64,000 nucleotides of DNA from Gautieria morchelliformis (Eukaryota; Basidiomycota; Agaricomycetes; Gomphales; Gomphaceae), in the NCBI GenBank assembly GCA_015179125.1, contig WHVA01000245.1, positions 62,001 to 126,000 of the forward strand. The letters are read 5' to 3'. Position numbers and translations under genes: made by a program. The notes below the pieces were generated by a model. That model was not told the origin of the DNA, made no database searches, and saw only the letters and a program-made list of their open reading frames with translations. Shown here piece by piece: positions 22,101 through 32,639 of the stretch (position 1 is its first letter; the number at the start of each line of letters is the position of its first letter).

Positions 22101-22627
22101 TCCAGGTCCTGTGGCAGAGCAGCGACAGGACCTGGCTTCCCTTCGCATCGGTAAAGCATCTGGCGGCGATGGATTCCTACCTAGATGAACAAGACGTAAG
22201 TAAGATAGAAGATCTGCTGAAGGGCACCACTGGTCAGCCCCCTCTGGATATAGAGCAGATGTTGGACTTACCAGAACTGGAAAGAGCCACATCCCCGATT
22301 GACAGCAATGCAATCACGCTGATAATACTGATTGACAGAGACATTTCCTATAAAACAACGGATAAGACAGGCCTGAAACTTTGCATATCACTCACCCCTA
22401 TGTCTGGCAACAACACGCACACTCTGCAACCTGCGCCCCTGGCCACACAACAGTTGTTGCACAACGCTTCTACACTGCACGAGTATGCTGGAGACCCTGA
22501 CCCTGGACTAGCACCGCTGGGCTACGAGGCCTGGTTGGCGGCACAGTCGTTCTATGCTGCCAACAGGCACCCCACGACAACCATGACGATGCCATATCTG
22601 AGATATCAGACATATTCAGTATTTTGA
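19199..22627 (+). pseudogene. Gypsy-G relic: integrase to C-terminal domain
   Basis: A decayed Ty3/gypsy pol, 5' truncated (no RT or protease). 19199-19921 holds the linker before integrase. After a frameshift near 19860, 19801-20439 holds the zinc-binding part (CDSCHTC) and the catalytic core (IDFVGPLP, VIVSDRDYLF, AYHPQTD, ATERANR). A TAG at 20437 interrupts the frame. 20440-21046 continues with GDLVYLL, FIGPYII and HPVFHANLL. The frame is split by a solo LTR (21047-22077), after which DRTWLPFASVKHLAAMDSYL, a chromo-like tail shared with gypsy-H, resumes. Confidence 0.85.
21047..22077 (+). mobile_element. Solo LTR, 1031 bp, gypsy-B family, TSD CAACT
   Basis: Begins TGTCAGGACCCGTC, ends ACCAACCTTGACA, and is flanked by CAACT at 21042-21046 and 22078-22082. 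Length and sequence match the 1033-bp gypsy-B LTRs with moderate divergence. It splits the gypsy-G C-terminal domain; the reading frame is restored if one CAACT copy is kept. Confidence 0.9.
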
Positions 22628-23238
22628 CTCAATTTCTCAGTATGCGGCAACTGACCAAGCTCCCGAGGTGCCACAACCTGCACCCCCGCAGTCCGTGGCT
22701 GGAACGCACTCCTACCCTCCCAGGTACTATGGCTTTCCAGTGCAACAGGCTCCACCGTGAATCACTGCTACACATGGTTACCCCCCCTATCAGGGTCCAC
22801 CTACACGTCACTCCAATTACTAACATTACCATGTCCTTGCTTGAGCGAGGCCTGAAATCCCTGAGGAAAGCTTCATGGGGCGCTACGCCTCCTTTGGCCT
22901 CTTCCAGCAGATCAATGACAGGGCGATGGCAAACTACAACTCCGCCTTCGACCACTGACAACAATTGTTCCGCGGAGGATGTTGTGGGAGAGGAAGAGGG
23001 AGGGGTTCCACCGACAGTCAACAGTTGGACAGGGACCGTGTCCCCAGGCGCAATGACAGCCAACAACCAGATGGGGCTCGCGTCCCCAGGCAACACCCTA
23101 GGAACATCGCGGCTGGCCCTAGCAAATCCGCACCCGCTGCACAGGCTGCTGCACCCCCACCAGCAGCAAACGTGCCCGAACCTGGTACGTTATATGCTGA
23201 ACTGCATTTGATGCTGTCTGCCGCTGACGAACGAGCAT
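22628..23238 (+). pseudogene. Degenerate low-complexity tail downstream of gypsy-G
   Basis: Frames rich in Pro, Gln and Arg-Gly (GRGRGRGSTDSQ near 22990) with many breaks, ending around ERAFKAIVQQNHQGIKLL at 23270. It may be the C-terminal or an accessory ORF of the gypsy-G family. No domain is recognised. Confidence 0.35.
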
Positions 23239-23760
23239 TCAAAGCCATTGTCCAGCAAAACCATCAAGGAATAAAGTTATTGTGTTGAATACTTCTTCCT
23301 TATTATTATCCTTTGCAGATAATATTCTAATCCTTATATTGGAAAGCATATGAGCCAACAAATCAATGACTTTGTCATTTAAGTCATTATTAAGGTCCTT
23401 TTCATGTCCAAAAAAACTCTGATGGATCGCATGAAAAGTACTCCCAGGTATAAATCTGTTCATATCATCAAATGTACAACCTTCAAGCAGATGATAGATT
23501 ATTAATAGTCCCTTCTCTACATTTTGATATGGACCTGGGTGGTGCTTGAATGGAAACAACACTACTAGGAAGAAAAACACTGGTATTGGTCCAAGTTTCT
23601 CTAATACTCTTGCTTTGATGAGATCTATTTCAGAACCAGGTTTTAGTCCTGTTCGATTAAGTTTCATTGGCTTCAACAAAGACCATTTTGTGTGGCCAGA
23701 TTGGCCACTGGAACCGAAGAAGATGAAATGCTAGACACCACCAACTAGATACCATGGTTA
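23239..23760 (-). pseudogene. Fragment resembling a DNA-transposase N-terminal region
   Basis: The minus-strand frame contains GCTFDDMNRFIPGSTFHAIH and LDGFAG-like words close to what precedes the DDE core in some fungal transposases. The catalytic part is missing. The family assignment is uncertain. Confidence 0.35.
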
Positions 23761-23826
23761 GTCACTCACTTTCTTTGCTTAATTCAGGTATAAGGTGTTC
23801 ACTACCTTGTAGTGAAGGAGGGTGAG

Positions 23827-24059
23827 TGTAAGGACCCGGGCTAGCTTACTAATGCCGAGCCCTTACAGACTCCAACCGAGCCAAAGATAGAACGAGAAAA
23901 AGCATATATAAGATCAGAACCAATTACCTGTAAATAATTCAAGACTCACAGTACCCACATATCAAAGGTTGACTTCGACTGGTTATCTTGATTTCGCTTC
24001 CTGAGAGCTCTACTCAGTCTGTCACTATCTCTTTGGGCTCCGACACCAACTTCCTTACA
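23827..24059 (+). repeat. Possible short solo LTR, no target duplication
   Basis: Begins TGTAAGGACCCGGGC, the same start as the solo LTR at 17172, contains GCATATATAAG as a TATA box, and ends CTTCCTTACA. The flanks (GTGAG and TCACA) do not match, so it may be rearranged or not an LTR. Confidence 0.4.
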
Positions 24060-24119
24060 TCACATTACCTGTCACATCATCCACTTGCACAAGAAAGTTG
24101 ATGAACTGCACTGGCAGCC

Positions 24120-24780
24120 GGTCATAATGTTTTGCCAAATATTATAGGATGGTACTTTGCCTATCACAATGATGCAGAGGTTGAAGAGTTTTACTGCGCA
24201 TCACTGATGCGATGGCGTACATTGGATACTCTAAAGTCCAGCCTTGTCACATGGTGGCAAGCATTTGACACATTCATGGCAACCGCGCCCAAATATGTGC
24301 ACAATGTCATTGCAAACATTCAGTATAATTATGACTGCAAGGATGCAGCGTTGAAGGAAAGGGACAGGTGTCAGGCAGAGGCAGGGAATCAAGAAAGGGT
24401 CCTAGGATCAGCTGAAGTAAGGCAAGGGCGTCCATGTCAATGAGAGGAAGAGTCAGACATGGAATTGGAAGAGACTGACAGTCCTGCACAAGTGACAGAG
24501 CAAGGCATTGAGGAAATGTTAGCCGCACAGATTCCCTGGCAAGAGCTGGCACATGGTCAACAGGCCCTGGAGTTAGCCAAATCAGCAAGCATATTTCTTA
24601 ACGATGACTCCATTTGGAAGGTGGAACAGATGAGCGTTGGAACTGTTATGATATATGCAACTACACTATTTAAATCACTCATATATATAGAAACTAACAA
24701 AAAGAACAAAAGAAGAATCTATTAAAGAACGGAAACGATGCTCACGACATTATAGACATCGACACGCGCAAGTGGCAGAT
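24120..24780 (+). pseudogene. Second Helitron Rep-region fragment
   Basis: The frame at 24132-24443 encodes YCASLMRWRTLDTLK and later NVIANIQYNYDCKDAALKER, resembling the region of Helitron proteins between Rep and helicase (RPWRTLDDLK, NIQxxHECKDARDE). Stops follow, then a low-homology acidic frame to 24725. It is cut by the copia element at 24781. Confidence 0.5.
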
Positions 24781-26127
24781 TGTTGATATTCCTGGATTTG
24801 CGAGTGGCATCAAGTGACCGCGCAATGCGTAGCTTACAAATGCGGTAGTTTACATGTATTTGCCCTATCCGTTTGTAACCTGCCAGAACACCAAGTCGGT
24901 GCTGTCCCCCTCGCTTGCGTCCTCTCTCCCCGAAATTGCAACACAAACGGATCACAACATCTGTCTAGGCGCTGCCCGCCAAAAGTCGCACCTACTGGAA
25001 GTGCGCCACGCGTAACGAAAGCGTGCCGAACCGACCGTTGACCGTACCCGTGCCTAGTGAAAGCACGTCGACTGCGCCTACCGAAAGCGCACTGAATCTG
25101 AGCCTACCGAAAGCTCTGCACACACCTACCGAAAGTGTACCCACCCCATTTTGTCCACCATGCCCAACCCACACTTCGAAAAACTCAACGAGACGAACTA
25201 CAATGACTGGCGCTACGTAATGGCTGCCCTACTGGTCGAGAAGGATCTGTGGGACATTGTTGATGGCACTGAGACACAACCCACTGGCTCCCCGAACTCA
25301 AAAGCTGTCTGTGCGTTTACGAAAAAGCAACAGCTTGCCCACATGAAGATCATCGTTAACATCGACAAATCCCAGCTTCCGCACACGCGCTACGATGACC
25401 CAAAGAAGATTTGGGAGAGCCTGGAGAAGGTCCACCGGGCTCGTGGATTTGCCACACGCCTTTCACTCCGCCGTCATTTCCTTTACATGCGCAAGCGCGA
25501 CGACCAGCCAATGGTCTCATGGATCTCTGACGTCAAGAATGCTGCCTTCCAGCTTGAAGCTGCTGGAGTTAGCATCATAGATGAAGATGTCATTCTTGCA
25601 CTCACCGAAGGGCTCCCAGAATCGTACTCCACCTTCATCGTCGCACTCGACAGCATTCCGGCCGACGATCTCACCCTCGACATTGTTATCACTCGCCTAT
25701 TGAACAAGGAGGTGCGCCAGGTCCAAGCAGCCAAGTCGGAGACCGAGCGAATGGAGGGCACACTCGCTGCTGTTGCCAAGAAGAAGAGGCCGGTAGAGGA
25801 CATTACCTGCTACAACTGTGACGGTAAGGGCCACTACCAGTCCGACTGTCCTTCTGCGAAGCGTGGCACGGCCAATGTAGCAGATGCTGGAGTAGAGGAT
25901 GATGAGGGCTTTGCGTTCTAGGCTTCAGGAGTGTGCCTCGGACTCTCTCCCGCTCGAGGAGGTGTGTTGATATTCCCGGATTTGCGAGCGGCATCAAGTG
26001 ACTGCGCAATGTGTAGCTTACAAATGCGGTAGTTTACATGTATTTGCCCTATCCGTTTGTAACCTGCCAGAACACCAAGTCGGTGCTGTCCCCCTCGCTT
26101 GCATCCTCTCTCCCCGAAATCGCAACA
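24781..26127 (+). mobile_element. Copia-type gag-only element (TR-GAG), complete
   Basis: Two 163-bp LTRs (24781-24943 and 25965-26127), beginning TGTTGATATTCC and ending CGCAACA or TTGCAACA, enclose about 1.0 kb. Target duplication CAGAT at 24776-24780 and 26128-26132. A purine tract (GAGGAGGTG) precedes the right LTR. The only coding region is gag; there is no protease, integrase, RT or RNase H, and no sign of an internal break. Such elements need Pol from a relative. The LTRs differ at about half a dozen positions, mostly transitions. Confidence 0.9.
25160..25921 (+). CDS. gag: Copia-type Gag (UBN2 family) with zinc knuckle, intact
   Basis: 253 residues from the ATG at 25160; an upstream in-frame TTG at 25151 is unlikely to start. 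The N-terminus FEKLNETNYNDWRYVMAALL is the DUF4219-like start of Ty1/copia Gag. The middle (DDPKKIWESLEKV, LSLRRHFLYMRKRD, ALTEGLPESY) is the UBN2 capsid region. A CCHC knuckle CYNCDGKGHYQSDC lies at about residues 217-230, and the tail is acidic. The frame is undamaged, unlike nearly every other retroelement gene here, which suggests a young or selected copy. Confidence 0.9.
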   Translation: MPNPHFEKLNETNYNDWRYVMAALLVEKDLWDIVDGTETQPTGSPNSKAVCAFTKKQQLAHMKIIVNIDKSQLPHTRYDDPKKIWESLEKVHRARGFATRLSLRRHFLYMRKRDDQPMVSWISDVKNAAFQLEAAGVSIIDEDVILALTEGLPESYSTFIVALDSIPADDLTLDIVITRLLNKEVRQVQAAKSETERMEGTLAAVAKKKRPVEDITCYNCDGKGHYQSDCPSAKRGTANVADAGVEDDEGFAF

Positions 26128-26132
26128 CAGAT

Positions 26133-27013
26133 GACATCATGATCGATAGCTATCTTATCTATCGATTAGATAAGATGCAGGAATGAAGGCATTGGCCACA
26201 TGTGGCCGATCAGAGACAGCGCGCCTGTCGGCAGATGGCATCGGCCATGACGTCAACAGGCACCGAGGAGGTGTGGGCACCAAACACCGCAGAGGTACAG
26301 AGACTGTGCAGGAGCATTGGATGTTACGGAATGATGACAGAACATCATTCCAAGCACATATGCTCGATTAGCTGCCCCACAGAAGAGGCACAGAGATTGC
26401 GGCCCCATCACCAAGAGCAGCATTTATGTTGCACAAGAGAAATTTTAGTTTTCATTTCCTATTGTACTCCATGACACGTGCAGCTGATTACTATCCTAAC
26501 ATCATGTAGACAGGAGCTTTGTATAGTAGATGCAAGACTCTATCTCAAAGCCTATCATCCCTGTTATTATCCCCATCTTTTTCATGGCTTTATGACTACA
26601 AATAGTCACCCCTTTATTTACACATAGTTTTTCGACCCATTCACTCATTATCCTGAACACTGGTAGTCATCACTATTATAGTATAAATAGCTACCACAAA
26701 TGTATGAACCGATCATCCAGAAATTACTGTTTCACCCCCTGAAGTGACTGTAGTCTTGTTTGATAGCTACAGAACCTAATCCTTGATAGTTTTCTCCAAA
26801 TATTCGTTGAGAGTCTACTATCATTGCCTACTCTAAACTATCCCAAAAGCGAAGCCTTTTGAGATAACCATTCCCTAGATCGAACCCACTCTTCCATCGA
26901 CACGGTCACGTGACCAGCATCCATCAGTGACGGACGCGCCTCACTGAGCTTAGTCAGCACACAGCGACGGGACAAATCCAGCGGTCCCACCGCTAAGCAA
27001 TAGAAATCATTTA
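26133..27013. other. Intergenic and LINE 3' flank, no gene supported
   Basis: Short frames after 26183 may continue the Helitron relic cut by the copia element, but show no motif. AT-rich DNA follows with a GTATAAATAG word near 26685 and the small hairpin AGCGGTCCCACCGCT near 26980. The LINE 3' UTR should end near 27000. Confidence 0.4.
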
Positions 27014-29889
27014 TCAAAACATTTTAATCTGATATATATTATAAAAGAACCTTCCGGTAGTGTTTATGTACTGAAACAGAGGTTCCATTGCTTTTGGCCT
27101 GTTCAATAGTGTCCGCAAAGATCTGGCTCCGTGCTTGAGTTTCCTCTCCAGCTGCTGTCTTTGTACATCATATGCCAGGCACTGCAGTAGGAAATGGTGG
27201 ACCGTTTCATCTCTGCTGAGGCAAGCAGTGCACTTCAGTGAGTCAACCTTGCCAATCTTGTTCAGATGTTTGTTAAGCGGCACGTGCCCCATTTGCAGCT
27301 GTATCAATAGCAAACTGTTTCTTCGTGCCAGTCCATTTCTGAGCTTCATGTAGGCTGGCGATGGCATTGATGGGTCTATTTTGTGTGCATTTCCGGCCCT
27401 CAGTGACTTTCTGAATACCTCTTTTGCTTGTGCTTTCAGCGCCTTGTGGTGCCTTTGCAGCTCGGCGGCCTTGCTGACTGGCAATGTTCCCCGACATGCA
27501 ATGGGCAGGTCTGTGTCATCCATGGATTCACCCTTTGCGGCCCTCTTTGCTTCCCCATCCGCCCTTTCATTTCCCTTCACATTCGCGTGGCCTGGGACCC
27601 ATCTCATTAGCACCCTTGCCCTTCTCCTTCTTTCACTCCCTATCGCCTCCACTCGCTCGTGCACCGCATTGACGAGGTATTGTCCTGATATGGCCCTGTT
27701 TTTTCTGGTTGTCTGTATTGCCACTTGGCTGTCCAGCCCCAGCATGTGCGTTCTGATCCCTTCTGTCCTCAGCATCTTTGCCCCCATTGCCGCTCCCAGC
27801 AACTCAGCTTCGAATACGGTATGGTCATCTGCTGAGCCCATGTACTGCCTTACCACCCATTACTCCACCCCTCCCTGATATAGCATGGCTGCTGCTCCTA
27901 TGCCCCCTTCGAACATTGAGCCGTCCGAGTAGACTTTGACCTCTGAGCTGTCTCCCACCTCCTCCTCCACTGCTACCTCCTTATTCACGGGTATACTGAT
28001 TTTGAAAGCCGGTTCCCATTTAGGCCCTCTCATCGTAACCTCTATCATTTCCATGCGCTGTGGCTGTAGGCAAAATGCATGCATGATTTCGTGAAGTGGT
28101 GACCTGTGCTTCTTTACATATCTCCCAGCGGCTCGCTTCACATGTTTTACTAAAGGATGGTGTTGGGGCAAGCATGTTAGCCTGACTGCAGCACAATGGA
28201 TAATTTTGGACACTAGTAGGTGGAACAGCAGAAGGTTGGCATGGGCATCGAGTGTGTCACTGGCTGTTAACCTCATTGCTCCCGTGATTGCTAGCGCTGC
28301 CTGCCGCTGTACCCTAGCTAGTTTGTTGATATATCCCTTTGTGCCCTTCGTGTGTCTTAAGCCTGGTACTAGGAATATATCAGCTGCATATAAGACTCTC
28401 GGGACAGTGACTCCTATGTAGAATTGCCTCATATACTTAGCTGAAACCCCTTTCGAAGTCTTGGCTATTCTGCGGTACTGGTCCATTATCTTGGTACCCT
28501 TCTTCAGCACGTAATTGACCTGTTGTTTGAACCGAAGCTCCTGATCCAGCAGTATTCCCAGGTATTTGTGTACCCCAGCTGGGGAAATACTCTGAGTCTC
28601 TATCATGATTGAAGGACATGTGATAGGTCTTGTTTTCTTCGCTCCCGTTGGGTCTTTCTCACACCTTCTAGTGAAACCGATTAGCCCAAACTTGTCCAAT
28701 GCGAATTGACAATCGTGCTTAGCCACCCAGTCCAGTGCCCCTTCTTTTCTGTGTATGATATCCTTCATATTTTCAAAGGCCTCATTTAGGTCGGTGCCCT
28801 CTGCAAGGATAGTTGCATCATCAACAAAGGCTACAGCATCTTCCCCATTGCTTTGGTTGGCGATGTCGAGCAGGCCCCCATTGTAGAATTGGTAAGCTAT
28901 TGTGGAAAAGGACATCCTTGGTCCATGCCCTGTTGTATGGGTCGTGGGGGTGCACAGTAATCATCAAAAATTAAGATTGTGACCCATCCTGCGACTTTCC
29001 GCCTGATCCACTCAGTGTATTCTGTTGGAATCCCTCTGCAGCGCATATTATGAATCAGCTGTTCCAGAATAATACTGGGAAAGGCCCCCTTTATGTCCAA
29101 GAACAATGCTCCCACTACTTTCCCTTTCCGCCACGGGTCTTTTACTTTGGAGGTAGTGTAGTGTATCATGTCAGTTGTTGTTCTGCCTGGCTGACACCCA
29201 AAATGGTTGTCCAGAAGGAGTCAATGCATCTCTGTCATCTTACCTATACCTTCTGCAACATATGAAGAGAGTACCTTTCCCAGTGTGTCCAGAAGGGCAA
29301 TGGGGCGGTATGTGTCCGGCACGGTGTAGTCTGCCTTGCCTGGTTTCCGCAGTACTCGGATCTCTGAATCTCTCCACAGGGCCGGGTACACTTGTAACTC
29401 AAAAGTGGCATTGAAGAGAGACATAATGTATGGGAGCAATGTTTGGACGCACTGTTTCAGCAGCACATTCAGTATTCCATTGGCCCCCGGTGCTTTGAAA
29501 GGATTTATGCGCCTGATAGCTCTCCGGATCTGGTCATCGGTAATCTCTTCAAAGCTGAAGGCAGGCGGCAGGTACTCATAGTTTGCCGGTACTAGGTTGC
29601 GATCTGTTGTGCTGCTGGGAAGAATGACTTGAACAGCATGTTGGACTTCTCCTCATTTGTTTTGGCAGCCCATTCCAAACCATTCTCCTGTTTGGTAATT
29701 AGCACTGGTATCCTCACTTTGCCACCATCGGTGGGCCCTCCCATTGAAAATTGGTTTGCGGTCCATACTGTGCACTTATCTACTGTCTCCAAGAACTCCT
29801 CCCAGTGCTCTTGCTTCACTTTCTTGATCGCAGCAGCGTACTGGTTTCTGGCTCTCTTATATTCAGTATGTGCCTTGTCTGTTGGGTCA
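27014..29889 (-). pseudogene. LINE (Tad/I-like) RT, RNase H and zinc-knuckle part
   Basis: The larger piece of a minus-strand non-LTR retrotransposon. In order: linker (29819-29592), RT blocks NPFKAPGANGILN, YRPIALLDTLGKVL, HFGCQPGRTTTD, FLDIKGAFPS, then the catalytic AVAFVDDATI near 28830. RNase H begins with VYSDGSMFEGG near 27930 and carries AELLGAAMG and ALMRWVPGHANVKGNERAD-like blocks. A final CTACLSRDETVHHFLLQC knuckle follows. Damage: TGA at 29221-29223 (H-R expected), a one-base loss near 28912, and TAA near 27857. RNase H places it with the Tad/I group. The missing upstream part is at 54297-55210, beyond gypsy-A. Confidence 0.88.
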
Positions 29890-29894
29890 TTTCC

Positions 29895-30611
29895 TGTTAC
29901 GTATCGGAATTCCCAGAGGTCGGAACTGGAAAGGACAATGGCTTCAACTTATATGTTGCGCCCCTGATGAACTACCGTCCTAAGTATTTCGGAATTGACT
30001 TGCGGATATTGGAGAAGGCGGAAGTTGGGAGCAGAGTACTGAAGGTCGAGGGTTGAGGGTCGGAGGGCAAAGGTTGGAAGAGGCGGGAGAGGCGGAGGAC
30101 AGAGGTTCGAGGACTGAGGGAGACAAGACTAGCAAAACTTGCTGTGCTAAGAACAGGAGACAGTGCAAAGGGAATCACGTATCGATGTTGATTATCTGAT
30201 TGCAGAAACGGAGACATACATGAGGGGGTTTTATACAAAGAGCAGAAGCAACACGTAATGGTATGATACTAAGCAAGTTCCGGAGAGTGCGGGAATCGGA
30301 TAGACATACGGGGCAAGTAACTAATGCGGAACAATGGGGTGACAACGGGGGTGCAGGGTAGGGTAAGTACAATGGCAAAGAACAAGGCGAGTAAGTACAA
30401 TAGGCATCAGAAGAAGCGGAACTACGGAAATGGTATCTTGCTGTGCTCAGGGTTGAGTACGGGGGCCGGTATCTGGAGGTGGCCGGGGGTACTGAAAGAA
30501 CAAGGGGTCGAGGTAGAGGGTTGCGGATGTTGCGGATGTCGGAATAGAGTCGGAGGTGGTGTGGAGGATATGTGGAGGTGGTGGAGATGGTTGATCGGAA
30601 CAGTCGTAACA
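29895..30611 (-). repeat. Gypsy-A 3' LTR (717 bp)
   Basis: Same length as its partner at 53575. It is the more decayed copy: most differences are TG or CA here where the partner has CG. Confidence 0.92.
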
Positions 30612-31341
30612 GTATCTCCCCTTCAAGGTCGAGCCCCGCGAGACCACAGATCAGGTCACGTGACCTGTGAACAAACATGTCGGAGTTTGAAAGAAAGGCA
30701 GGAGAAAAAACACGTTGAATTCTGATCCATCGTGAGCTCACTTCCCGAATTCTCGAAAATGACCAGCGCTCAGATGAAAGAGCATTTCGCCAACGTTCTC
30801 GCCGAGAAGGACCTCGCGGAAAAGCGCGAGGCCGAGGAGGCGGCTCAAAAAGAGAAAGAGCGACTGGAGGAGGTGCGCAGGGAGGAAGAGCACAGGGAAA
30901 AAGAGCGCAAGGACCAGGAGGAACACGATCGGCTGGAACGCGAGCGCGAAGACCGCGAGCGCGAGCTCGAGCGCATCAAGCGCGAACGTGAGGAGCGGGA
31001 GGCCGAAGAAGCTGCGGAGAAACTTGCGGAGGAGCAAGCCGCTGCGGAAAAGGCCACTGTGGAGAAGGCGGAGGAAAATCGCGAGTCGCAGAAAGTAAGT
31101 GCTTCTTGCCCTTGATGGTATGTGGTTGACCATTGGAACAGGAAAAGGCTGCGGACGTGGACCAGGAGTCTGAGCGGAGTGTGTCTCCGTTGGAAATGTC
31201 GCCGGAAGAAACCCCGAGGACCATGAACAAGGGCAAGGGGAAGGCGACGGCGGAATGGCGGGTGGCGCAGGAGGAGAAACAGCGCTGGAAGGAGAGGGCC
31301 AAGAGGGCGGCTCTGGAAGAAGACGGCGCATCGCAGCTTAG

Positions 31342-32374
31342 TGTCATGACCGGTTTATTTCTCCTACCGCGCTACCTCCATGTTCCCCCTTGTCACTCCC
31401 TAGCATCTTCGTCAGAGTTCGCTGCACCTGCCGACCACTCCTCCTCTACATCCACCCTACTCGCTGTTCGCCTCATCCCCTGAACCGCTGTTCGCTGCTC
31501 GCGCATTTCGCCAGCAGGCACGCCATCAAAAATGATCGATACCAATCACTCGGCATGATGGTTCATCATTAGCCCCATCATCTTCTTAATCCAACCCCAT
31601 TGGTTGTTCGTATGGCCAATGTGTGTTCGCAGGGCATCCCTTCAATAGGTCATGCGGGATCAACCCAGTCAACAAAGAGTCCGTGCAGGGTACCATGTAT
31701 GTGGGTCCCAAGACATGGTTTTGTCCATAAGTGCCTTCGCCCCCTTTTACTCTCCGTCGTTCCACGTTCGCATTCTTCCCTCACTCTATTGTATGTTTAT
31801 TCCATCTCCTTAGTATCATGACTGCGAACCCCTATCCAACCCTGACTTGTGACGGCCTCTTTCCTATTTGCTGATACCTTACGAGCATTCGATATAAGTA
31901 GTTTACATTCGCATGTATATTCCCCAGTTCAATTATCATACGTCGTGCATCTTGTGAAAACTTGACCTCACTGTGATCATCGTCTTAAGCCTTCTCTTGG
32001 AGATTTCTATCTTTGACCAGCAAAGGACTTAGGCATCACTGGTGAGTTCTCATACTTCATCTTCATTACCTTAGCCTTCGAACCATTTTCTGTGCTGTTG
32101 GCGAAGGGCTCCGAAGGAGCACCTTCACCAGCGAAGGGATTGTCGAGACTTAGACAGCCCTTCCGTGAGACCTTGCACGTTACATCATCAAGAACCACGG
32201 GCTATTTTGCTACAACTGTAGATAGGGCGAGCCCCGTTTAGGTGAACCCTCTTACCTTGTGAACATTCATTGGTTCACCTATTCACCGAACGGCATACTT
32301 ATTCGCACAAGTTATTCGGGCATTCGCTGTGTTCACTAATACACGATATTAACGCTTGAAAACCAATCTTGACA
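31342..32374 (+). repeat. Gypsy-B 5' LTR (1033 bp)
   Basis: Same length as its partner. It is a fourth member of a family also present at 18589-18665 and 21047-22077. Confidence 0.92.
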
Positions 32375-32639
32375 GTATAATTGAACTAACAAACTACAGT
32401 CAAAGCATTCATTCTACCCATCACCTTTTTTTTTACACCACATCTATTCGCGGCACAGCCCCCCCATTTCAACGGTCGCCTCTCCCACACCTAACATTCG
32501 CTAGATTCCTGCCCCACTTGGCAGGCCTGCCCTATTCCCCTTCGTGGGACAACCTCTTCTTCATCACCCCTCTCTACAGATTCCTGCTTCACCCGGCAGG
32601 CCTGAGCCTCGTCTATTCGCGGGATAGCCTTACCCCTTC

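Noticed and set aside
23827-24059. Calling this a firm solo LTR
   Set aside because: Ends look right but no target duplication is present, so it is kept only as a possible LTR.
30175-30741. 188-codon minus-strand ORF beside the antisense gene
   Set aside because: Lies almost entirely in the gypsy-A LTR and is repeated, with differences, in the other LTR; no domain.
30738-31331. 197-codon minus-strand ORF opposite the coiled coil
   Set aside because: Complement of Glu/Arg-rich codons gives Ser/Leu/Phe-rich frames; the plus strand has the intron and zinc cluster.
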